Origin: Ixodes scapularis
Lineage: Eukaryota > Arthropoda > Arachnida > Ixodida > Ixodidae
Length of the DNA stretch: 64,000 bases
Direction: 5' to 3'
Assembly: GCF_016920785.2 (NCBI RefSeq)
Contig: NW_024609835.1
Span: 25,369,297 to 25,433,296, forward strand
Shown: piece after piece, positions 1 through 13,476 of the stretch
Position numbering within the stretch: position 1 is the stretch's first letter
Layout: each line of letters begins with the position of its first letter
Made by a program: the position numbers and the translations under genes
The notes under the pieces: generated by a model
Database searches by the model: none
Told to the model about the DNA's origin: nothing
The model's input: the letters and a program-made list of their open reading frames with translations, nothing else

Positions 1-643
1 CCTTAAAACCAAAGGTTGGGCTATAATCTTCTTGAAATTAAACTCGTGTAGTCACATGTAAAATGCACTCATTGCCTAGGTTCTTTCAACGCATATGAGT
101 ACAGACCTGTCGTTGTAAACTTTAAACAGTCTAAAACAAGACACGGTAGAAATTCTCCAGGCTGCTTAAAGGGGCCGTCAAACAATATGAGGTAAGAGTG
201 CTTTTCACTTCACTCAAGCTAATTGGCACGTGTGGAAACCAAGTATACTCTCACGGAACGCCACTGGCCAAGAAGCGTCTTGGTCGCCGCGTAAATTCAA
301 GGAAAAAAGCCGTCGTTTTGTCCGTTTGCAAAAGTTGATGAAGAAGTGGGGGGGGGGGGGGGGGGGGGGGGGGTTGCATTGTTGGCGTGGTGAACAATAC
401 GGTCCCCAGGATTGCGTTATCAAGCTTTGCGATGCCCGTGGTGACGATATTTAAATGCATCTCCTACAGTGGACACAAGCTAGCATTCAATCTGGGCTCG
501 TGACAATCAACGCTTCAACATGCATTATGGTTAGCGTCTCATGCCCAATCACTGCAATGACAGGAATAACCGTGCCCTGTGCTTTCCCAATCCCAGCGCG
601 TGGCTATGATAAACATTGGCTGTATTTGCTGGGGCTGGGTTTA
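1..643. other. Non-coding stretch, no gene recognised
   Basis: Both strands were read. The short open frames here run through the G tract at 348-373 or have no recognisable domain. Near 168 the string TTAAAGGGGCC resembles the ends of TTAA-flanked MITEs found elsewhere in the window, but no matching inverted partner was found nearby. Confidence 0.5.
348..373. repeat. Poly-G tract, 26 bases
   Basis: An uninterrupted run of about 26 G. Frames crossing it read poly-Gly or poly-Pro and are artefacts. It is one of seven G or C runs of at least 16 bases in this window. Exact length may be affected by sequencing slippage. Confidence 0.9.
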
Positions 644-777
644 CATGGGTGCGATCATAGCGAATCGAACAGGGACCGATCACACGCATTCTGTCGTTCT
701 GCCTCTTCCTCTTCTACCCATTAACAACCAATCAAATAGTCAAATCTCGATTCAATGTGCTACGATCGCATCCCTTT
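644..777. repeat. Short inverted-repeat element (putative MITE)
   Basis: The left arm at 644-667 (GGGTGCGATCATAGC, then GAATC) pairs with the right arm at 750-776 (GATTCAATGTGCTACGATCGCATCCC) with a few mismatches, leaving a spacer of roughly 80 bp. The size and symmetry suggest a small MITE. The family and target-site duplication are not resolved. Confidence 0.45.
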
Positions 778-785
778 AAGTCTAG

Positions 786-2229
786 CGATTGGTGGCACAT
801 AATCGGCTCGAGACCACGTGACCCCTTTTTCTGGCTGCGAGTTGAGGGCGTAAACGCTGCTACATCATTCTCAATTTGTTCTTTTGTTTTTTTGTTTTTG
901 TGATTTTTTTTTTTGTGGGACGAGAAAAACGTTAACGCGTGTTTCATAGGTTATAAATGTCAAGGAATAATTCTAAGCAGTATCTACTGAAAGTAAAAAG
1001 ATATTGCATCGCCCCTCTAAACATCAAGCCGTCTGTCAGAGTGAACTTCTGTGGAAATATTCGAAGAGGAAAAAAAGAAGAGTTTAGAAGATTCCAGGGA
1101 CCAACAGCTAATCTGAACTGCACTTTAACCAAGTTTAGTGTTGGCCATAAAAAACGTTTATTTTTACCTACCTACATGTGCGAGAAACAAAAAAACGTTA
1201 ATAAAAGCGATCAATACAGCTGCTTCGGAATAGAAACGTTCGCGCTTTGTTTCTCCAATAATGCCGAAGGGGCACAAGCACGATTTTCAGCAGAAGGGCT
1301 ACTGATCACCCCTTTTACAATACACTTAAACGAATCAAGTTATCTGCTTAAAATCATAACGCGGTTCCCTTTGTGATAGCAGCTATAACATCCCGCTAAA
1401 AGCTAGACAATCTTTGAATTGCTGCGATAAAACTGCATTTGTATGTTCTAAGGGTTTATTTTTTACGCACTCAAAAGTCTGCCCGATGTACAAAAAAAAA
1501 AAAACGCCTGCCAAGAAAATATTATATACAAGACATTCCCGATATTTATACGGCAGGATTTTTGTGCTTCCTTGTACAACGCTCCCAACATCCGAATTCA
1601 GGCGTCAGGCCTACTAATCCGAAACTCAATTTGAAATACTGTTACATCGTACACTCTCAGAAAAAAAGAGCATATATTTGTACACCTCTTGTCCCATATA
1701 GGACGCCCCAAAACGTCAGCGCTCTGACGTCGAGCAGACGGTAACATTTCACGAGTGGCTTGATACCGGAGTGGTGTAACTACCTAAATTTTCTAATGTG
1801 CATGTTACTGGCGACAAAGGAGTAATCGGTGTTTTCTTCGCCATGCTGCAAAACCTTAGTGTTTTTCTTCCTTTGTAGTTTTGATACGTACTTTAGCTGT
1901 TTATGAGTTATGCTGCAAGGTTATCAAGCCCCTCGTAAAAGGTGGGGCCGTCTGTTCGATGCCAGTGCGCTGTACGTCGAATGGAAATTTTGGGATGCAT
2001 CATATGGGGAAAAAAGGCTTCAAGACGACTCCCTGTTTTTTGGAGTGTAACGCGCCGCCAAAACTTAAATATTGCGAGATTGCATGTATAAAAGACGAGA
2101 CCCACATGTCTGCTCCTTTTTCGCAATTCTTCCCTAAGCTAAACAAGAGGTTTCTTACAAAGCTCCCAACATAATTATCGAGCAATTAAATGGAAAGGTG
2201 CAAGGGAGCTGGACAAGAACGAAAATAAC
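786..2229. other. Non-coding stretch
   Basis: AT-rich. The longest open frame (957-1376, plus, 139 codons) starts with ATG but shows no recognisable domain, no signal peptide and no homology I can name. Short A and T runs are the only structure. Confidence 0.4.
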
Positions 2230-2275
2230 GGGAGACGAAAATAATCCCCTTGTCCAGGGATTATTTTCGTCTCCC
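2230..2275. repeat. Perfect 19-bp hairpin
   Basis: The arms at 2230-2248 (GGGAGACGAAAATAATCCC) and 2257-2275 are exact reverse complements around the 8-base loop CTTGTCCA. No T-run follows and no gene lies upstream, so it is not a terminator. A fold-back remnant is the simplest reading. Confidence 0.8.
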
Positions 2276-5200
2276 AACATTTTCAGCTGGTTAACCTGAT
2301 CCAGCTAGTTGTAAAATTTGAAAAATACGGCTTATTCAAATTATGACCGTACGATTCGTTTAGAGCATTTCTGATGATAAAGCTTATTACACCCTTCTTC
2401 GCGGTTTTTAGATGGCAGCTTTAGTAGCTCTATACCGGCTTAGGCACACCTTTCTTGTAGCCCCAGACACAAACATTCTCGTAATTAGACCTTGCCATCC
2501 AGAAAAGAAGGGTTACATGTAATGACCTACTTAACATTGAAACAAAGTAAAGGAGCTCATAGTTTGACAGTGGCAACGAGTCTGTAGACACAAAGCCCTT
2601 TAAATACGAGATTAAAAAGAAGTCAACTTTTCTACTCACAGATGTGCGATAGTCTATACTATCTCGCATATGTGCGACATCAGCTTCAAATTTGCATCCA
2701 CCACTGATTAAGAATTCTCAGATAAATTTCCAGCAAAAATAAGCGCCAAAGATGAGTCAATGCAAACACCCTGTGCTTGCATTGACCCATAAAATTCCAA
2801 CCTCATTGGCCTAAGGCACAATTTTAAGCAAGGAGAAGTAGCTACCAGCATCAATTTCAGACTGAGAAACCTTACTACGTTACCTTCCGACCACTCCATA
2901 ACTGTCACAGAAGGACCGCATAATAATAGGCAGTAATAAAAAAAATGAGCAAAAACAAAAAAACGCCAGCTACATTTCCAACAAGAAATTGCTGTTATAA
3001 GGGATAGTCCATTCCATTAAAATCTAAGTGGACTGGGAACCCCTGAGTTCTTTAAAAAGAAGTTTTCGTTTAAACGTTTTGTACATCAGATACTACGAAT
3101 AGGCCTTGATGCATAAATCGATATATATCGCACCATCCGGGTTATGCTTCGTAGATTAAACCGTTCAAAAAATATAGCTAAATCTTGTCTGAACCAACAA
3201 CTTCCAGTTGTCATTTTTCTCGTAAAACCCAAAATAAGTGGAGTTAATAACCTGACTACATCATTTCAACCTTGTCCAATAATTAAATTTATGATAAAAC
3301 ATGCCAGCCAGCACGTGCTGGCATGAACGAGTAAGCATATTTTATTTGCGAAGTTTTATCTTTTCTTGGTCGTGTGTAACACCATGCAAGCGATAGCATA
3401 ACAACAAGATAGTATTGCGCTGTTTCATTCTTCTTTTTTTTTTTTCGTATAATGAGATCTTTCTAAACTGATTGCTCAAAAAACTAGCGAACAGCACAAA
3501 CATATTTTTTCTTCTTTTATAATTGTAACGGCATGATGTAATGCTGTGGTATACGTGCAATCAACCTCTTCGTATGCAGGGACTTTATTGCGTGGGACGG
3601 GACGAACTGAGAAGCAGGGAGAATTAGGAGAGGACGAACCCTTTCGTAATGACAGGAGGTTGGTGTATGAGGTCACAGTGCACGTCACCATGGGGGCTTT
3701 TTGATGATGAACCATGGGAAGATGGAGGAATTGGATAAACTATAATCGCGTCAAATGCCTGAATTCGAATTTAGGCACCGCGTTCAATCAAATGGGACAC
3801 CAGGCTAGCTGGGTATTCATTTTGGTTGAATACAATAAATGAGGCTTCTTAAAAAAAAAAAAAAAAACTCTATGCACAAAAGCTGAAGTTGATTTGTTTT
3901 TCTTACGTTTCTTTGTCGTTCTTTAATATAACATGTATTACTATGCATCAAACTCGTACACTCTTAACAACCGCCAAGTGTACATACGCACCGCGAAGCA
4001 GTATTAACTCCGAATCTCCATTGGGAACGAAGGTCCTAAAGGGACCGGGGGTTCATTCGAGATTTTCACGATTCAGGTTATTTTCAGAAACCGCTGAGCG
4101 AAGCTCTCTTAAACACCTGACGCTCGAACAGACCGTGGACGCCCTTTCGCTCTCCTTAACCAACAGTTATTCCCATCATGAATCCAATACTCTTATCGTC
4201 TAACGTCTCTCCCCCTTCCCTTCCTCTGCCCCACCATTTCCTTTGATCACTTCCAAGAGTCAAGTACATACGAGACACCGCTACCGCATAAAAATACACG
4301 AAGGAATAAAACGCAGCTCCCCCAAGTGCACGCGCCCAATTCTGCCACTTCCGGCGATTGCCGCGGAGACATGGGAAACAAGAAGCGTGGTGGTTGGAGA
4401 TGGGGGAGGGGTGCTCTCTTCCCTCGCGCTTCATTTCATCCGTCGAGCTGAGCTGCGACGAGCACTTTCCCCGAACACGGCGCACACTACACCGGCCGAC
4501 GGCGTGACCGGAAAGGTACGCCGGCGGAGCCTGGAAAAAAAAAAAACAGATTGAAATCCTTCACCTAGTATAGCTCGTCATCGCCAAAACCACTCAGCGG
4601 TGCAAGATCATTATCCGGGCGTTCGTCGTAATACCCCGGAACTCCTTATGGGCGGACAAGGTGTTGCCGGCGACGCCAGCGGTTCCTGAGCATCGGACGC
4701 CCAATCACAACCCCCGCACGCACACACGCACACACACACACGCACACGCACGCACACACACACACGCACACACAAGCGCACGCACACACGCACGCACACA
4801 CACACGCACGCACATACAGCGAAGAGGCGAAGGTCCAACAGCGCTCGCTGAGAGGCGCGTTTGCCACGGCCGATCAACTTCGCGCATCTCATTCCAGCGT
4901 GTGCGCCTAACACCTGGAACTTACGGTATTCTTTTGTTTTTTGTATTTTGCGTTACTGCGTTTTCGCTGATACTTCTTTCGCGTCTCATCTAGGCGGGGC
5001 CGTTTATTAGAGGCGAATATTGGGTCCATCATCTCGCTGCTCGATTCCATACTAACAAACATCAAGAAAACGCGACCGCGTCTGTCAATGTCGGAAGTAG
5101 GTTCGTAACGGCGACTTATAGTATATATCCAAACTGCAAAAATGGTGTTCTTTTTTTTTTTTATCCCTTTTCAATTTGGAAGCTAGTCCATACCAAAATG

Positions 5201-6734
5201 AATTCTCATCCCGTTATGCTTTTCTTTTTTTATTCTCTGTCGGATACTTCCTGTTTAATTTTTTTTTTAATTTTTTTTTTTTTTATGGAACGATGCGATC
5301 GCCGTGGCAATTTACCGGGTGCGGTTAATGTGATTCCGAAACGGCTCTGCGGTTCCGCTTATAAAAAAAAAAAGATGTTGGATTTTTTTGTTCGATTTAG
5401 GGGGTAACTAATCATTGGAATAATCAGGCCGGATTTACATAGTACTTGATTGAAACCAAATTCAATTCCCAGATGTGGAACGCATGGCACAGATGGTGTT
5501 AGACCTAAGGATGCGATAAAGAGAAGGTACGAGCAAAGCTTTATTACAGCTACTAAGGGTGTCACATTAATAGTAACCGCATGAACGTGAAAGCAATATA
5601 CATATTTGTTTCTCCTTTTTTTTATTATCATACCCTAAATGTCTTTTCATCATCTATGGAGTATGGCGTGAGGGTTCTTACGTCAGAGCGGCAGTGTTAT
5701 CTCAGGCACGCATAATCGTTCAACATTTTTGTCATTATGTTAACGTGTAATATGTCGACGACGGCTATTTATTTTGCTCTTGACGGGATGCTTTATCGAG
5801 CGTGCGTTCCTTACATTATAAAATGTTCTTTACATATTTTCCCCCCTTTTGATTCCTCTGGCGGCCTGAACTTTCCTGGAGCTTTATTTCTATGGCCGAA
5901 CATATTTATTTTTTGTACAGGCGTGTGCGTAAGAGCGGGAGAGCCACATTTGTGTTGAGTGCGCGCAAAGGTGATTCAAGCGCTAATGATCGACGTTCCC
6001 GAAAAAAAAAAGATAGGCGAGCTTCGCTGTTAGCTCTGGCGTAAGGTGTCGCTAAGGGTCGCTTAAGACGCTGACGAGGTGTCAGATGCAGTTTTTCCGC
6101 GACGCCCCCTTGATCGCTTGGCGCCGCTTCCGCCCTTTGGACTTCCGTCTGAATCTTGAGAGGGAACTTTTTTTTTCGCCTTTATTCCCAACGCGTTATC
6201 TCTGGATATATCTTACTCGTATACCCTCTTATACCATCACGTTTTTTTTATTTTTTTTTCAGAAATATTTTAGTTATATGAAATAATAAAATGTGAAAGT
6301 GTGCTAGTTGGATCAGCATTATGAACAATAAATAGCGCTAAGAAAACAGATAAGGACGAAATCCCACGAAGACGGGAATATCAGTTCTTTCTTCGCAGTC
6401 TTGTCCTTGTCTGTCCTTCGCGGAATTCATTGCTCGCCGTACGAAGTATTTAAGTAGAAACGCCGCAAGGCGGCGATTCCTGCGATTCCAAAAGAGCCAA
6501 GACGTAAGGACTCAAACCATGGAGAGGGTTCGGATTTTAATACGAGAACCTCTTGCTCAGATTGGTTGCTTATGCGCATGCGCGAGGAGAGATCTGAAAA
6601 ACTTTAGAGCCTGACGCTAGTAAAATAAAGGGATTTCGATACCCCATTAGCGAACAAACCGTCGACTTACTTCTCCAAGTTTAACGTTTTCCTAACGTTC
6701 ACGCTTCTGAAAAGTGAGGACCAAATTAAGCTCT
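2276..6734. other. Non-coding stretch with a CA/CG microsatellite
   Basis: No gene is recognised on either strand. The contents are poly-A/T runs, a short palindrome around CACGTG near 3300-3326, the microsatellite at 4716-4815, and GC-richer sequence at about 4300-4900. Open frames through the microsatellite encode Thr-His or Val-Cys repeats and are not genes. Confidence 0.45.
4716..4815. repeat. Imperfect (CA)n/(CG) microsatellite
   Basis: About 100 bp of alternating purine-pyrimidine sequence, mostly CA with CG interruptions. It is capable of Z-DNA in principle. All six frames stay open through it, which explains several spurious 60-110 codon frames. Confidence 0.9.
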
Positions 6735-6773
6735 CGAGGCCTCCTGGAGGGAAGCCAGGAGGAGGAAAGAACA

Positions 6774-6779
6774 TTTATT
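6774..6779 (-). promoter_or_regulatory. AATAAA polyadenylation signal of the LINE
   Basis: TTTATT on the plus strand is AATAAA on the minus strand. It lies about 66 bp past the last codon of the remnant, in the expected 3' UTR position. Confidence 0.55.
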
Positions 6780-6844
6780 GTCCGACAGAATTGGCATTCT
6801 CCCTCCACCCTCGGCACCAGACCGGGGAGGCAGGAGGCACCGCT

Positions 6845-8587
6845 TTAGATGCTGGCCAGGAGGTCTTGTGTCCCGGCGGCCTCTTCAGCCAGTCGGACGA
6901 GGCGGAGCTGGAGCTCAGGGTCCGAACTGCGCAGCAGGGTCTCCCAGGATTCTTTAGAAGCGATATTTAGCGCCCTCCCAGGAGAATTTGAGCATTCCCA
7001 GAATATATGGTCGAGGGACCCTCTCAACCCGCAGTGCTTACACTCGTCTGATCTTATATCCGGGAACATATGGTTCACCAGGATTGGGTGTGGGTACGTG
7101 TATGTTTAGAGTCGTCGCCACGCGACTGCCTGCGTATTATTTAATGACGGGTCTGGTGGGGGTACCAGCCTACGTTCCAATCTGTAATGTTGAGTAATTT
7201 CCCCATATTTTACCATGCGTTCACCGCTCCCTTGCCAGAGGGGGTCCTCACCAGCCCGGCGGTATAAACCTCGAGCTAGCTCGTGAGCCGCCTCGTTGCC
7301 GGGGACGAAGGCATGTGCCGGTGTCCAGATTTGTCGCCTCGCAATTTGTCGCTGATCCAGAATCTTCGCCGCCGCAGGCGAGATTCTGCCTGCACTAAAA
7401 TTTTGGATGGCAGTTTTACTGTCGCTTATGATGAAATTTGCTTTCGTGCCGACGCAAGCCAATGCTACCGCAACTTCCTCCGCCACTGCAGCGGAGCGCG
7501 TCCTTAAGGAGACTGCCGTAACGGCATTTCCGCGGCCATCGACTACCGCGGCTACCGCTCGTCCGTCGTGGCCACAAGCGGCGTCCACGTACGCTACCTG
7601 CTCCGAGGGCAGCTCCCTATACCGGAGACTAATGGCCTCTGCTCTCTTCTCTCTTCTGATCTTATTATGCTCGGGATGCATATTCTTAGGTAAAGGGGGG
7701 ATGGTTAGCCAGTTTCTGATTCCCTCCTTAATTTCTGCCTTCAGGATTGGGCCCCTGTGAGGATTGATTCCTACTTTAGCCAGGATAGTCCTGCCCGTTT
7801 TTGTGGCGCACAATCTCTCAATCTGAAATGTGCGCACCGCTTCCGCCAGTTCCACCCACGTGTTGTGCATCCCGAGCGCCAAAAGTCGCTCCGTGGATGT
7901 GCACGTGGGCAGGCCCAGCGCGCGCTTGACGCATCTACGTATTAATCCGTCAATTTTCATCTTTTCTGCCGACTTTAAGTCGAGATAAGGCGTAGAGTAG
8001 CTAACTCTGCTGAATATGAAAGCTTGTACCAGCCTCACTAAATTCTTTTCTTTTAATCCTCGCCCTTTGCTCGCAACCCGCCTGATGAGGCTCAGTGTCT
8101 GCATCACGTGGCTCTCCAATCGCTTTAGAGTCTCTCCGTTGTGGCCGTGAGACTGGAGAACTAGGCCGAGAATTCGTATCTGTTCTACTTTTGGGACCTC
8201 TGCTCCCGCTACCTGAATTAGAATATCCGACGGTGCCATACACCGGAGATGCTTAGGGTTGTAGACGAATAGTTCCGATTTTTGTGGCGAACAAGCCAAT
8301 CCTCGCTCGGCCGCGTACTTCACGATTGTGTCGGTCGCCGCCTGGACCCTTTGTTCAATTTCCGAGTCACTACCCTGGTTGACCCATAAGGTAATGTCAT
8401 CTGCGTAGAAGCTGAATTGTAGCCCCTCGATGCGTTCTAACTGCCCGGGGAGCGCGCACTTGGCCACGTTAAAGAGGAGGGGGGACAACACCGAGTCCTG
8501 GGGCGTGCCCCTGCTGCCCAGCTCAAGAATGGAAGATTCGATAGATTGGAATTTTAGGCAGTTGTAAGTTGTGCGAGTAAGAGGTGG
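6845..8587 (-). pseudogene. LINE ORF2 remnant: reverse transcriptase, RNase H, CCHC
   Basis: The enzyme would copy element RNA at the genomic target. The frame is open from about 8587 to a TAA at 7106-7108 and resumes in the same frame to the end at 6845. Counting from the GTG at 8491, YADD is at residues 29-32 and the RNase H acidic residues are in YVDA (D303), AEEVA (E338/E339) and ISDS (D357). The last expected Asp is replaced in GNEAAH (H403). After the stop, C-x2-C-x7-H-x4-C follows. That stop could be a single CAA-to-TAA change, since flanking residues continue the same frame. The 5' part is absent, there is no true initiator, and the copy is inactive. RT and RNase H identity is secure; the precise clade is less so. 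Confidence 0.8.
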
Positions 8588-8590
8588 CTA

Positions 8591-11500
8591 ATGTTTATGA
8601 ACACTAACAGGTTTATGTAAATATCAACGTTTTGAGATTAACCAATTGGGGTTATATCATTGTACATTTGAGGTTCAAATAAGTATACCACTTCATCATA
8701 TATTAACTCTGATTTGAAATAACGTCATATTGTCAATGATTAGGAACATCCTAGAGGCCTCAAAGTTACTGCCCATATTTACCTCAGCGTTCAGGAGGCG
8801 ATTTTTTTCCAAGCCACTGTCTTCTTTAAATTAATATAGGTGTGTTATTTCTTCTCGCGTATTGTGGCACTGTTACAATGACGTTTAAAGTGTAACGTTT
8901 CTTTCTATTTGACGTCATAATACATTCTCGAGACTTCACACCGATTCCATGAATAAGGAAAACTCCGTTCTCAAAACACTTTCATTTGTTTCATGACACC
9001 CGCCGCCAAGCCGAAACCTTCTTTAAAATTAACTGCCTCGACAAAACATCAGGGAATTAATCCATGATAATAAAAATACTCGAGACAATTTTTTTTTATC
9101 ACGCTTCACTTACACTAGAAAGAAAAAAAAGAAAACAAGGCGTAACGAGTTTCTGTAAAAAAAGGAACTAGACACGACGGCATAACCTTTTATGTTTCTC
9201 ATCTTCAAGAAAAAAAAAAAAAAAAAGCTGCCACTACTTTTTTTTTATAGAATTTTCTATTTTAACGCAAACTTCGTTTTTCGCGAAGCTTCCGCCATCA
9301 TCACGACGCATCATAAAGTCGCAAATTCTATGGAACACGTGTACGATGTCGACCCTCCCTCGGGACCAGCCCGTGGAAAATGCTGCCAACACAACAGACT
9401 CTCGGGCGACATGGCCGTCGGTGAGTTTGGCTTCTGCATCTATGCGATCCGGCAAATTCATAAATAAAACTTCTTTTCTCTCTCTCTCTCTTCTTTCTTT
9501 CCAATGTCTTGTTTATTTCTTTCCTCACCGCTTTAGCCTTTCTTGTCTCTCCTCCTCTTCCTGCGTTTGCATATAAAGTACGGAACGACGCGTAGGAATA
9601 TTTCGTATTCGCATAAGCGCAGATCACGTAGATATATGTACTATTTGTCTTATTTGCATTCGGTTTTTTAAGAAGCCTCACGTGAACACCCGAACACACC
9701 GCGACTTGGGCTTCAAATGGAGCTAGTTCACTGGAGGAAAAAGGAAATCGTGTAATAAGAGCTTTCACGCCTACTTCGCGCCCAGAAAACGGTCTACGTG
9801 ATAAAAGCCGAGATACAAACAGGGTGCTTGAACACGACATAAGCCGCGAGACTGCAGGCAAAAAAACGACACGAACATTAAGGGGTCTCGATTCGTGTCG
9901 TGATCGTGTCGTGTCGTGTTCGTGTCGTGTCATGTTCGTCTCGTGTCGTGTTCGTGTCGTTCTTTGGCCTGCGGTCTCAGGGTTTATGTCATGTTCAATC
10001 TAAACCAACTCGCCTGCGCCCCTACATTCAGAGGGTGTCTGATTTTGTTTTGTCAAAAGATATTCAACAAACAAAATGCTTAGTTTGAAGGGTTTTTTCC
10101 TAAAAGCTTGAGCAAATGTTAGGCTCTGTCCGCGTGCTGTCCATATGCATGGTTATTCTTAAGAACCTGTACTCAGTTTGTGGCCTATTGCTTGGAGTCT
10201 TACTAAGATAAGCCGACATGTAAGCGCAGTGTACAGCTGATTGGAATTACTGGACAATTTCCCCCCTTTTGAACCAGTGTGGTTTACGTCAAATAGTGTA
10301 CCCAGTCAAAAATGAAATAACTGTCCTAAACAGGAAGCCTAAACTCTCGGAAGCTCAGGCGTGCACACCGTCTAGCGATGCACTTGGAATATCAGTTACT
10401 GGCCTTTTCTTGGTGAGAGTAGACAGTGAGAGGGGCCAGTGGTACTACGACTCAATGGTCAGGCGGTGTCAGGGAGGGAATGGTGTACCTTCCTTTTTTA
10501 CTTCCACGACAATACCGCTGAAAAAAGTTAGCGCTCTTCCCATTGGCTGGAAGTACATCGTGGTACGGCATATTTTGAGAAAAATTTCAGAGTGAACGAG
10601 TTACAGTCGGCCACAGTTACAGAAGCGCTGGACGTGGTACTTATTATCGCACCTTAGCAAATAAGATTGAGACATTAACCAGCAAGAAGGCCGAAGAACG
10701 AATCACGGAGCTTGAAGCATAAACATAATGAGCCATACCCGAAGTTTTTAGAGATGTCTACGACCATAGAAACATTGCCGTGTGGCTGGAGTTTCAAAGA
10801 GAGCTTTGCGCGCCGCAGACTACGATGGACAAAGCGGATCCGGTCTATTTGGATGTCCAAATGTTCAACTATAAATCCCAAATTGTTCAAGGACGACACA
10901 TGCGACATTTCGCCTGTCCAATGCTTCTGCTGAGATAGCGTTTTTGTGTGACGTCATCTTTTTAAGCCTCGTCATTCGCTGGAAGTGGTTCATACATTAC
11001 CATGATTGGCCCACCGTATGCTCTAAAGACGGCGGTCAGGTATTTTTTAAAGAGCAAGAAGCTTAGTCACTTGATTTCTCCTTCTCTCTATCTCCCTCTC
11101 TGTCTCTCGCTTTCATTTTTTTTCTCGCTTTCATATATTTGAAATAAAAATGGACAACGTGTAAATCAACAAGAACAATCAAAAACTGGCTGAGAGGACA
11201 AGCGCTAATCTCACAACTAAACGTTTGTAAAAAATACAAAGACAAAATGCAATCACGTCATGACACCGCATGTTTGGCAGACGCAGCTAACCCACTTTTG
11301 TGGAATGCGCAGGGTTCCAACAATTTCCGAGTGTTTTGTCCATACCCATCCCAGTGATTGTGATGTTATTGAAGTTTGGATGACGCTCGCCAACAGCATA
11401 GTGCAGAAGCTGTTGTCCCCCATATTAGTTTATTTTATTTTAGTTATTGCGCCTCATATCATCCTTTTGTGCCCGTTTTCGGGCCGTTCTTTTCTTCTTT

Positions 11501-13474
11501 TTTTTTTTGGTCGCAAACTTCGCAAGTTTTCCTAGCAATTCGGCACCCGGCCTTTATTCCAATATAACTCGTCGTCTGTGTTTTTTTTGTTTTTTTCTGG
11601 AATACTTTTGGTACCGCTGTGTGTAGGAGCGGGCTTCTCTTTCCAGGAATCTCAAATAGATATGTCTTCAAGAAATCGTTAAAGGGTTCGCGTTAACCTG
11701 CACCTGAGCCCCGTTTATTCGCCAGAGCACGACTAGATAAATTGGGTAGAGAAAAAATAATAATACACTGCATGGTAGTTCACTAAGAGGGCCCCGCTTC
11801 CACCACTACAGCTGCGAATACTGAGGATGTTGTTTTTTCCTTTGTTCAAATCGCCTACACTATGGGAAGTTCCTGGAGTTTTACAGCCGTGCGATGAACT
11901 TTGAGCACCAATCGGTGGTCGTATTTTAATTATCATAGTAAAAAAAAAAAAAAGCTACGAGCCGAAAAAAGTTTTTCTCTTTCGTTCCTAACTCTAAATT
12001 ACCGCTAGAGTAAGTACGTTAACCATCGCCTGACGTCGTTAGTTGAACGGATCGGTGCTGCAACTGCATCGTGGTGCAGTATTCAATGAAGGACCTCCGA
12101 GCTCATGTGAAAAACAGCGCATGAAAAAGAAAAAAAGAATGCTCTTATACCAAGGGCTTACGATAGTTTTAGATCAAGGTACCCAGGGACATTCACCCAG
12201 TTTATGAACCTATAGCATCGCAACAAACGCCTGGCGAACCTCCCATTTGAGGCCATGAAACGATGCCCATTTTCAGTGTTCAGCACTTGCACACAAGAAC
12301 AGTAGCTCAAGTGTGTCAATACAGTCACTCAATGTCACTGACCCAGAAGCTTCCTAATCACGATGCAATGTGAAGAATATGGACGCGGACATTTTTCTTC
12401 AGACTCTATACATTGCAGAGGTTGCTGACGCAGCCTTGGGGATCACGATGTCGACGTGTTCGCAGGAATCCCACCAGGGTGGCGACCATCGAAGCATGAT
12501 ATCATGGAGTAGACGCAAGTGCCGCGTGAGTGCTCGACCTGGGTTCGGCTACTATGATTGCTTTGGCGGACATTCGGGTTGGGACTCGTGCGAAACAGCT
12601 GCGGTGACGGGAATTACCAAATATTAATATTATTTTGAGCCTGTAACGTATTCCGGTTATTTTCGAGCCCAGAACACGGCTATACTGAACATATTCACAG
12701 CGTACCACCGACATCACATCACGTGGTCACTTGTTTCAGCTCGAAGTTTCGGAGTAAACACCGCTCTTTTGTTAATTTTTAATTTTTTTGTTAGAGCGTG
12801 AAGAGAAAAAATCGTATATACTAGAATATCAACAGTAAAAATCCTGTCCTAGCGATATAGATCCAAAAGTAGGTAACTCATATATTCCTTTTATGAAAAA
12901 AAAAAAAAAGAAGAGAAGAATAAGCATTGCGTGGAAGGCACAAAAAAGTCGCTTATGTAATAATTAAGAGAAACACTCCTCACTTTTCGCCAGTAAGGAA
13001 GGCAAAGATCCTGTGAAAAGCGAAACCCACACTAACGAGAAGGAGAAAAAAGATCTTTTTAGCGCCGCCATTCCACCACGAGGTTGCGGCGTTCGAAGTT
13101 TTAACAGAAACATATGCGGGACGCAATATTGCTTGTGCAAATGAATCTCACCATCCAGTTTGATCACACCACCGCAGCCGCAATGCATCGAGGGTCTTTC
13201 TGCACGCTCGGCAACATCACTGGAGCTCTGCGTGTGAGCACGAAACGGCACGTGCCCTCGCAAGCGCGGCCGTCTGCCTGCTGTGAACTAAAGTTATGGT
13301 AGCGTCACGTAGAAGCCGAACGCCTAGTGAGATCGGCGTATTTCGGTTGTTCCGGAGTAGACAGCCGCTTCTGGAAGGCAATAAAGGTGTACTCCTGCGA
13401 TTTTTTTTAGCTACTCCAGCCAACCATATTTTCCAAATCACCGGAAACATAGCATACCATTCAGGTATGCTATA
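8591..13474. other. Non-coding stretch
   Basis: No gene recognised. It holds A/T runs, a CT-rich block near 9476-9495, the CGTGT repeat at 9893-9961 and scattered fragments. The string CGAAGAACGAATCACGGAG near 10692 recurs near 58719, and CGTCATTCGCTGG near 10970 resembles the palindromic MITE family at 24.3 kb. A diverged copy of that family may therefore lie at about 10.7-11.0 kb. Confidence 0.4.
9893..9961. repeat. Degenerate CGTGT tandem repeat
   Basis: About 70 bp of short units such as CGTGT and CGTGTT, slightly degenerate. The minus frame across it reads Arg/His/Asp-rich repeats and is not considered coding. Confidence 0.75.
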
Positions 13475-13476
13475 TA

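Larger units (their letters stand above)
6735..8590 (-). mobile_element. 5'-truncated I/R1-like non-LTR retrotransposon
   Basis: This LINE copy has lost its endonuclease and the front of its reverse transcriptase. The remaining minus-strand order is RT palm from the PQ..LSP block and YADD box, RT thumb/linker, RNase H, a CCHC knuckle, then a short 3' UTR with AATAAA at 6774-6779 (minus). Homology stops near a TAG at 8588-8590, so the 5' truncation lies inside the RT domain, as is usual for target-primed reverse transcription. RNase H plus a C-terminal CCHC places it in the I/R1/Tad-like group rather than CR1 or L2, by family knowledge. No target-site duplication was identified. Confidence 0.8.

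Noticed and set aside
230..460. Open frames with long poly-Gly or poly-Pro across the G tract
   Set aside because: Generated by the 26-base G run; no start context or domain.
2230..2275. Perfect hairpin considered as a bacterial-type terminator
   Set aside because: Window is eukaryotic, no gene precedes it, and no T-run follows.
4611..4993. His/Thr- and Val/Cys-repeat frames of 60-110 codons
   Set aside because: All frames are open through a CA/CG microsatellite; low-complexity artefact.
9328..9933. 201-codon minus frame rich in Arg, Ser and His
   Set aside because: Starts in a CGTGT tandem repeat and shows no domain; composition follows the repeat and GC bias.
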